The translations under genes and the position numbers were made by a program. Shown here one piece after another: positions 6,553 through 10,518 of a stretch of 10,518 bases of DNA. Location: NCBI GenBank assembly GCA_042088665.1, contig JBELMB010000176.1, positions 1-10,518 of the forward strand, given 5' to 3'. The DNA comes from JBELMB01 sp042088665. GTDB taxonomy: Bacteria > Pseudomonadota > Alphaproteobacteria > Rhodobacterales > Rhodobacteraceae. Below the pieces are notes generated by a model. It did not search any database, had not been told where the DNA came from, and worked only from the letters and a program-made list of their open reading frames with translations. Position 1 is the first letter of the stretch. The number at the start of each line of letters is the position of its first letter.

Positions 6553-6590
6553 GTGGGGGCCAGCCCCCACACCCCCGGAGTATTTGTAAA
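6553..6590 (+). repeat. GC-rich palindrome with CACCCCCGGAGTATTT tail (probable dispersed intergenic repeat)
   Basis: GTGGGGG, loop CCAG, CCCCCAC (6553-6570) form a perfect 7-bp stem, followed by ACCCCCGGAGTATTTGTAAA. I recognise this combination as a frequent intergenic element in Rhodobacterales genomes, though copy number cannot be tested here. It lies 9 nt after the bdhA stop codon. It may reduce read-through to, or stabilise the mRNA end before, the patatin gene. The weak T-run after it does not make a canonical terminator. Confidence 0.5.
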
Positions 6591-6634
6591 ACAGAGAAAC
6601 CAGTGCGCGCGGTTTTGCCGTGCAGGGGGGCGTG

Positions 6635-7669
6635 ATGACCAAGAGGATCAATCTGGCCTTGCAGGGAGGTGGCGCGCATGGCGCTTTTACCTGGGGGGTT
6701 CTGGACCGGTTGTTGGAAGAGTCTGATCTGGAAATCTCTGCGATGTCAGGCACTTCGGCGGGGGCTTTGAACGGGGCGGCGTTGAAGTCCGGGATGTTGG
6801 ACGGCGGAGCAGAGGGCGCGCGGGAGCGGCTGGACTGGCTATGGGGCCAGATCGGGGCGCTGGACACGGAGACCTTGCCAAGCTGGATGATGGCCTGGTT
6901 TCCGGATCCCGGCGTGGTTTCAAAGGCGTTGGAGTATTCGGCGCCCTATGCCATCGGGGATGCGATGGGGCGGATGATGTCGCCCTATGCCTGGGGCGCG
7001 ATGTATCGCAACCCTTTGCGGGAGATCGTTGAAAAGTTCGACTTTTCAACGGTTTGCGCGCATGAAGGGCCGGAGTTCTTTGTCTGTGCGACGCAGGTTC
7101 GGACGGGCAAGATCCGGGTTTTCGAGGGGGCGCGGATTTCCACGGATGCGATCCTTGCGTCTGCCTGTTTGCCGACGCTCTATCAGGCGGTCGAGGTCAT
7201 GGATCCGGAGACCGGGGTGACGGAGGCTTTTTGGGACGGGGGCTATACGGGCAACCCGGCGCTGTTTCCGTTTTTCAAGCCGCATTTGCCGGACGATCTG
7301 GTGGTGGTGAACATCAATCCGCTGATGCGCGAGAAGGTGCCCGTGACGACGCCAGAAATTCAAAACAGAATCAATGAGATAAGCTTCAACTCTTCGCTGC
7401 TCCGTGAGCTTCGGGCGATTGATTTCGTGCAACGTCTGCTGGCGGATGGGGCGGTGCAACCGGGCAGCATGAAGGACGTGCGCGTGCATATGATTGCCGA
7501 TGATGCGCTGATGAATGCGCTTTCCGTGGCCACCAAGGTTGTGCCTGTGCCGACGGTTCTGGCGCAGTTGAAAGAGGCGGGGCGCCGGGCTGCGGGAGGC
7601 TTTCTGCGCGATCACATCGATGATGTGGGGCACCGGCAGACGGCGAACTTGCGGGAGATGTTTGCCTGA
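6635..7669 (+). CDS. Patatin-like phospholipase family protein
   Basis: This 344-residue serine hydrolase uses a Ser-Asp dyad and is probably cytoplasmic, since no signal peptide is visible. The oxyanion-hole motif LQGGGAHG is at 9-16, the nucleophile elbow GTSAG with S41 at 39-43, and the second catalytic motif DGGYTGN with D201 at 201-207. All patatin blocks are intact. The family cleaves acyl groups from phospholipids or other lipids; the substrate here is unknown. I chose the ATG at 6635, preceded by a G-rich AGGGGGGC. GTG codons at 6620 and 6632 are in frame and possible. The gene follows bdhA by 91 bp on the same strand and may be co-transcribed through the GC-rich palindrome. A bdhA-patD operon is described in Legionella pneumophila, so a role in PHB granule or membrane-lipid turnover is a reasonable inference. 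Confidence 0.9.
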   Translation: MTKRINLALQGGGAHGAFTWGVLDRLLEESDLEISAMSGTSAGALNGAALKSGMLDGGAEGARERLDWLWGQIGALDTETLPSWMMAWFPDPGVVSKALEYSAPYAIGDAMGRMMSPYAWGAMYRNPLREIVEKFDFSTVCAHEGPEFFVCATQVRTGKIRVFEGARISTDAILASACLPTLYQAVEVMDPETGVTEAFWDGGYTGNPALFPFFKPHLPDDLVVVNINPLMREKVPVTTPEIQNRINEISFNSSLLRELRAIDFVQRLLADGAVQPGSMKDVRVHMIADDALMNALSVATKVVPVPTVLAQLKEAGRRAAGGFLRDHIDDVGHRQTANLREMFA

Positions 7670-7742
7670 AAGGGATGGGGCGTGCGGCGCGTTAACCTTG
7701 GGTTTTCGGGCTGTGTCGCGGCACCTGTTCTGTGTCAGGGGT

Positions 7743-7785
7743 GATCAATCGGTACAAAACCGGGGTGTTTTGGTACGGATTGATC
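7743..7785. repeat. Dyad 1 of a repeated GTAC-containing inverted repeat
   Basis: The left arm GATCAATCGGTACAAAAC (7743-7760), a 6-nt spacer CGGGGT and the right arm GTTTTGGTACGGATTGATC (7767-7785) are near-perfect inverse copies. They differ by one base and one inserted base. As RNA this would be a stable hairpin; as DNA it could be a binding site for a dimer. It shares its half-site with dyad 2. Confidence 0.8.
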
Positions 7786-7821
7786 GGAGGTCCCGGGGTG
7801 CCCTTTGGCGTGGCGTCCGGG

Positions 7822-7858
7822 CAATCGGTACAAAACGCGGGCCGTTTGGTACAGATTG
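7822..7858. repeat. Dyad 2 of the same repeated inverted repeat
   Basis: The left arm CAATCGGTACAAAACG (7822-7837), a 5-nt spacer and the right arm CGTTTGGTACAGATTG (7843-7858) match as inverted copies at 14 of 16 positions. The left arm repeats 15 bases of dyad 1's left arm exactly (CAATCGGTACAAAAC). In both dyads the left arm has GGTACA and the right arm's complement has GTACC, so the mismatches are conserved between copies. Confidence 0.8.
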
Positions 7859-8237
7859 ATGGGGTGTTCCGGGCCGGCGTGGAAAACGTCGCGTCCAGGG
7901 GATTCACGATTGCGTGTGCTGCGGCGGCATGTCGCTGTGTCACCCTGACAGCGCGGGCTGAGGGGCATGCGCGGCGCCAAGGGCGCGCGTTGTTGCAGCG
8001 GCCCCCAAGCGGGTGACCCGTCCGGTTGAGGTGAGATTTTTCGCTCGCCTCCGTGTGCAAGACAGGCTTTTCTGGCGGCAATGACTGTCAACAGGGTCCA
8101 GTGCATTGAGAAAAGTGTTCGTGAGTTATGCGCGCGTGGATGCAGCGCAGGCGCAGGCCCTGGACGAGATCATCACGGCGCTTGGCTATACGGTCTGGCG
8201 CGATACGGGCGTGGTGGGTGGACAGGCGTGGTGAGAC

Positions 8238-8273
8238 AAGATCCTCGATGAGATCGAGGCCGGGGATCTTTTT
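8238..8273 (+). promoter_or_regulatory. Stem-loop plus T-run just after the in-frame TGA
   Basis: AAGATC and CTCGAT (8238-8249), loop GAG, then ATCGAG (8253-8258), a 6-nt bulge GCCGGG, and GATCTT (8265-8270) form a 12-bp bulged stem starting 3 nt after the TGA. It is followed by T at 8269-8273. It lies inside coding sequence, so it may be a coincidence of the repeated GATGAGATCGAG codons. If translation stops at the TGA, the exposed hairpin could act as an intragenic terminator. It lacks the loop expected of a bacterial SECIS element. Confidence 0.35.
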
Positions 8274-8306
8274 GTCTGCGCGCTGAGCCGGGCAAGTCTG
8301 GGGTCA

Positions 8307-9377
8307 GTGGCCTGCCGTCGGGAATTGGCCTATGCGGATGCGTTGGGATCCGTGGTCCTGCCGGTGCGGTTTGCCGAGATGGCCGATCTTGGCCCACTGC
8401 CGGAGGGGCTTGCCAGGCTCCACGCGGAATTGTTTGACGCCGAAGATCCAAAATCTGTCACGGCTCTGGCCAAGGCACTGGCATCGGCGGAGCCACGCGG
8501 GCCCTTGCCTGATCCGATGCCGAAACGGCCCGAGCCGCCAATCCCCAAGCTTTCGATGCTGCGCAGTCAGGTGGAGAAAGACGGTGATTTGGCCGCGCAA
8601 GAGCAAAAGCTGTTGGCCGCGGATCTTGCCGAGATTATTATGGAAAGCGCTGAGCCCGGAGATGCGGTTGCCTTGGCAAAGATGTTGATGGCGCGCCCGG
8701 AGTGTCTGAGTTCCGTTGCGACAACGATTACAAATGCAATTTCAAACGTGACGGCTATCCGCGGGGAAATCGCTGGCCCCATGACGGGGTCTGCGGCCGA
8801 GACGCAGAGTGATGGGGAGGCACAACGTGCTTTGCCGCCGATAACGGCGGGCGGGGGGCAGGGGCCATATCACGAAGGTCTGGCCGACGCGGTTATGGTC
8901 TCCACGGAGTGGCGGGAGAGCAGAGAAGAGCCTTCCGAAGAAATTGACTCGGCGGGTTTTGACTTCGGAGTTTTCGGTGCCCGTACTTTCAAAGGCTTTG
9001 GTATTGGGATCTTGCTTGCCTTGCTTCTTGCTTTGAAAGATTACCAAAGCAGTGGAAACATATCTTTAGCAGCCTTCATCGTTCTAGCAGTCGTCATCGT
9101 CGTGGTTTGTGTCTGTTATGTCGTGATTTCCTACATGCTGGAAGAAGATGACTCTTCGAATCCTTTGGGCCCATGGTGGTTTTGTGTACCGTTCTTTTTC
9201 ATAGGAATACCGTGGAGTCTGTTTTCCTTTTGGAGCCTTTACGTAGGACCGTTTTCTTTGATCTCAGCTCTTGCGGGGCCCGCGGGCATCGTTGGAGGGC
9301 TAATGCCCTTCGTAGCCTTGGTTCTTGGCCTGCTGGATCGGGTTTTCCGCTGGATCTGGTCCAAGTGGTACGGCTAA
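8307..9377 (+). CDS. Open downstream part of the TIR gene (possible restart product)
   Basis: After the TGA the frame has no further stop, and a GTG at 8307 would be the first nearby start, giving 356 residues. This product would keep only the second half of the TIR domain (CRRELAYADALGSVVLPVRF), losing the first strand and the NAD-binding loop. It would hold the linker (PMPKRPEPPIPK), a helical region (QVEKDGDLAAQEQ to ARPECLSSVATTI), an acidic stretch (REEPSEEIDS), and four membrane segments ending RWIWSKWYG. From about 8940 the base composition is visibly more A/T-rich than neighbouring genes, suggesting a distinct origin for the membrane part. No ribosome site precedes 8307, so real expression from here is doubtful. 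The gene converges on the DUF502 gene with only 12 bp between stop codons and no terminator. Confidence 0.4.
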   Translation: MACRRELAYADALGSVVLPVRFAEMADLGPLPEGLARLHAELFDAEDPKSVTALAKALASAEPRGPLPDPMPKRPEPPIPKLSMLRSQVEKDGDLAAQEQKLLAADLAEIIMESAEPGDAVALAKMLMARPECLSSVATTITNAISNVTAIRGEIAGPMTGSAAETQSDGEAQRALPPITAGGGQGPYHEGLADAVMVSTEWRESREEPSEEIDSAGFDFGVFGARTFKGFGIGILLALLLALKDYQSSGNISLAAFIVLAVVIVVVCVCYVVISYMLEEDDSSNPLGPWWFCVPFFFIGIPWSLFSFWSLYVGPFSLISALAGPAGIVGGLMPFVALVLGLLDRVFRWIWSKWYG

Positions 9378-9389
9378 AGGTCGCCCGTC

Positions 9390-10166
9390 CTATGACGCCT
9401 GCTTGAACGCCTCGACGGCTTCTTTTGCGTCCTGCCCGTTGGGGTAGACGAGGCCCGCGGAAATCACCAGTTTGGCGGCGTCTTCGATGCCCATTTCCAA
9501 TTCGATCACATCTTCTTCGGGGAAGAACAGCAAGAAACCCGATGTGGGGTTGGGCGTGGTCGGCACGAAGACCGAAATCAGATCGCCCATGGTCTGGACC
9601 TTGTCCGCCACTTCGCCCTTGGCCGTGGTCGAGATAAAGCCGATCGCCCAGATGCCCTTGCGCGGGTATTGGATCAGGCAGGCCTTTTCAAAGCTGCGCT
9701 CTGACTGGGCAAAGATCGTTTCTGCCAGTTGCTTGATGCCGGAGTAGATCGAGCGCACGACCGGGGTGCGTTCCACGAGGCTTTCGGCAAAGGTGATCAT
9801 CGAGCGGCCGATCAGCCCCTTGGCGATCCAGCCCACGACAATGGTGAAGAGCAGGAAGATCACCACGCCAAGCCCGCGCACGTTGATCTCGACAAAGCCA
9901 TCGCCGTTGCCGTCCAGCGCCTCGAGCAGCCAAGGCAGGCGCGGGCCGTCGGGGCCGACAAGCCAGCGGTTGAGCAGCGCATTGGGCTGATAGGCGTCGG
10001 GCACGAAGGGCCAGACAAAGCCGTCCACCCAGCCGACAACCGTCCAGATCAGCCAGACGGTCAGGCCCACGGGTGCGATCACCACGATCCCCGTGAGGAA
10101 GGAATTTCGCAGGTTGGTCAGCAGGCTGCCGGATTTCTTCGGCTCTTGGTCGAATGGGGTGGTCAT
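9390..10166 (-). CDS. DUF502 family membrane protein
   Basis: This 258-residue inner-membrane protein belongs to a conserved family of unknown function (DUF502, COG2928). TM1 is at about residues 22-46 (TGIVVIAPVGLTVWLIWTVV) and TM2 about 98-116 (GLGVVIFLLFTIVVGWIAKG). After TM2 comes the conserved cytoplasmic part: ERTPVVRSIYSGIKQ (132-146), YPRKGIWAIGF (167-177) and the diagnostic VPTTPNPTSGFLLFFPEEDV (201-220). Between the membrane segments lies a loop of about 50 residues containing D-G-N-G-D-G-F-V-E (85-93), which resembles the first half of a calcium-binding EF-hand loop. The length is near the upper end of what I expect for this family. It starts 94 bp downstream of the psuG stop on the same strand, so the two may be co-transcribed. 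The ribosome site is poor. Confidence 0.92.
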   Translation of the reverse strand: MTTPFDQEPKKSGSLLTNLRNSFLTGIVVIAPVGLTVWLIWTVVGWVDGFVWPFVPDAYQPNALLNRWLVGPDGPRLPWLLEALDGNGDGFVEINVRGLGVVIFLLFTIVVGWIAKGLIGRSMITFAESLVERTPVVRSIYSGIKQLAETIFAQSERSFEKACLIQYPRKGIWAIGFISTTAKGEVADKVQTMGDLISVFVPTTPNPTSGFLLFFPEEDVIELEMGIEDAAKLVISAGLVYPNGQDAKEAVEAFKQAS

Positions 10167-10184
10167 TGGAGATCCGTCATATGC

Positions 10185-10220
10185 GTCCCTGCGAAGTTAG
10201 GGGCTGAGGGGCGCAGGGAC
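10185..10220. repeat. 9-bp perfect inverted repeat between psuG and the DUF502 gene
   Basis: GTCCCTGCG (10185-10193), 18 nt, CGCAGGGAC (10212-10220). It lies in the 94-bp gap upstream of the DUF502 start. No U-run follows on either strand, so it is not a canonical terminator. It could be an operator or a transcript hairpin. Confidence 0.55.
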
Positions 10221-10260
10221 AATGGTCCGCACTGTCACGGGCCGCGCATTCCTGCGGCTT

Positions 10261-10518
10261 TCAGGGGCGATTGCACAGCGCTTGGGCAATCTGTGCACCG
10301 AGGCGGGCATTGTTGAGGACAAGGGCGATGTTGGCGTCGAGCGAGCGGCCTTCGGTCAGCTCGTAGATGCGCTGCAGAAGGTAGGGGGTGACGTCCTTGC
10401 CGGTGATCTTGTGGGTGCTGGCATCGCGGGTCGCTTGCGCGATGATCGGGGCAAGGGTGGCGCGGGCGATCTCGGCTTCGGCGGGGATCGGGTTGGCGAT
10501 CAGCTGGCCGCCGGGCAG
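10261..10518 (-). CDS. psuG: Pseudouridine-5'-phosphate glycosidase, C-terminal end (start outside window)
   Basis: The last 85 residues are visible; the gene runs off the right edge. The enzyme reversibly cleaves pseudouridine 5'-phosphate to uracil and ribose 5-phosphate, in the cytoplasm, during salvage of pseudouridine from RNA decay. The visible part carries the highly conserved C-terminal blocks of the family: LIANPIPAEAEI (6-17 of the fragment), ITGKDVTPYLLQRIYELT (38-55) and GRSLDANIALVLNNARLGAQIA (58-79). The reading frame is intact to TGA. The kinase partner (psuK, PfkB family) commonly sits next to it and may lie outside the window. The DUF502 gene follows after 94 bp. Confidence 0.93.
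   Translation of the reverse strand: MPGGQLIANPIPAEAEIARATLAPIIAQATRDASTHKITGKDVTPYLLQRIYELTEGRSLDANIALVLNNARLGAQIAQALCNRP

Larger units (their letters stand above)
7670..8105. other. 436-bp spacer between patatin and TIR genes
   Basis: No credible gene is present on either strand. The left half carries two related long dyads (separate entries). The right half has a hairpin GAGGTGAG / CTCGCCTC (8028-8051, one G-U pair, 8-nt loop) about 55 bp before the TIR start. I see no clear terminator for the patatin gene and no strong promoter for the TIR gene. Confidence 0.5.
8106..9377 (+). pseudogene. TIR-domain membrane protein gene interrupted by an in-frame TGA
   Basis: Read from a TTG at 8106, the frame gives a TIR-like N-terminus RKVFVSYARVDA (2-13), then ALGYTVWRDTG (25-35) and GGQAW, then TGA (8232-8234, codon 43). 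It continues in the same frame with DKILDEIEAGDLFVCALS (44-61) and the block VACRRELAYA, with E73 at the usual catalytic Glu position of NAD-cleaving TIR domains. Related TIR proteins typically have W-W at this spot, so TGA most simply replaces a second Trp codon. The remaining frame is open to 9377 (423 codons in all). It has a Pro-rich linker, a helical region and four likely membrane segments (about 296-312, 318-343, 356-378, 382-409). TIR proteins often act in antiphage NAD depletion. No partner gene is beside it. Pseudogene is the likeliest call; recoding or sequence error is possible. The initiator TTG and its ribosome site are weak. Confidence 0.72.

Noticed and set aside
7743..7858. 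CRISPR array
   Set aside because: Only two dyads, arms inverted rather than uniform direct repeats, no spacers of constant size and no cas genes.
8232..8270. Selenocysteine insertion at the TIR-gene TGA
   Set aside because: The expected residue is Trp, the loop is only GAG, and the stem start is too close to the UGA for the known E. coli type SECIS.
7670..9390. Insertion sequence or integrative element bringing in the TIR gene
   Set aside because: No transposase or integrase, and no flanking direct repeats visible at 7670-7690 versus 9378-9390.

Overview
The window is high-GC DNA, and its gene content points to an alphaproteobacterium of the Rhodobacterales (Roseobacter-type). The main signs are a D-3-hydroxybutyrate dehydrogenase gene preceded by a PhaR-type CTGC-N3-GCAG site, an entericidin-type mini-lipoprotein, and the style of the intergenic GC-rich hairpins. 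This taxonomic call is an inference from sequence style and remembered families; no search was run.

Layout. At the left edge is the 5' end of a minus-strand tRNA (probably tRNA-Asn). Next comes a minus-strand metallo-beta-lactamase-fold hydrolase (111-1025). Diverging from it is a plus-strand EnvZ-like sensor histidine kinase (1161-2507), then a small plus-strand exported protein of unknown function (2718-2996). A minus-strand block follows: a family 5 (YejA-like) periplasmic solute-binding protein (3363-5180), a 37-residue entericidin-like lipoprotein (3180-3293) and an intrinsic terminator (3016-3047). Between the binding protein and the next gene lies 589 bp without an obvious protein gene. 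It holds a promoter-hairpin-terminator arrangement that looks like a small RNA (about 5295-5369), a 28-codon minus-strand ORF with a very good ribosome binding site, and a short direct repeat.

The plus-strand pair bdhA (5770-6543) and a patatin-like phospholipase gene (6635-7669) follows. A PhaR-like operator just before bdhA ties the pair to polyhydroxybutyrate (PHB) turnover: BdhA oxidises the 3-hydroxybutyrate released from PHB, and the patatin-like hydrolase could act on lipid or polymer of the same storage granule (inference).

The most unusual part is 7670-9377. A 436-bp spacer carries two long near-perfect dyads built from the same half-site. It leads into a TIR-domain gene with four predicted C-terminal membrane segments. 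The TIR domain is broken by an in-frame TGA where a Trp codon is expected, and a hairpin followed by a T-run lies immediately downstream. I call this a recently inactivated (or conceivably recoded) TIR membrane protein, possibly from an immunity or stress system. The window ends with a minus-strand DUF502 membrane protein (9390-10166) and the 3' end of a pseudouridine-5'-phosphate glycosidase gene (10261 to the edge).
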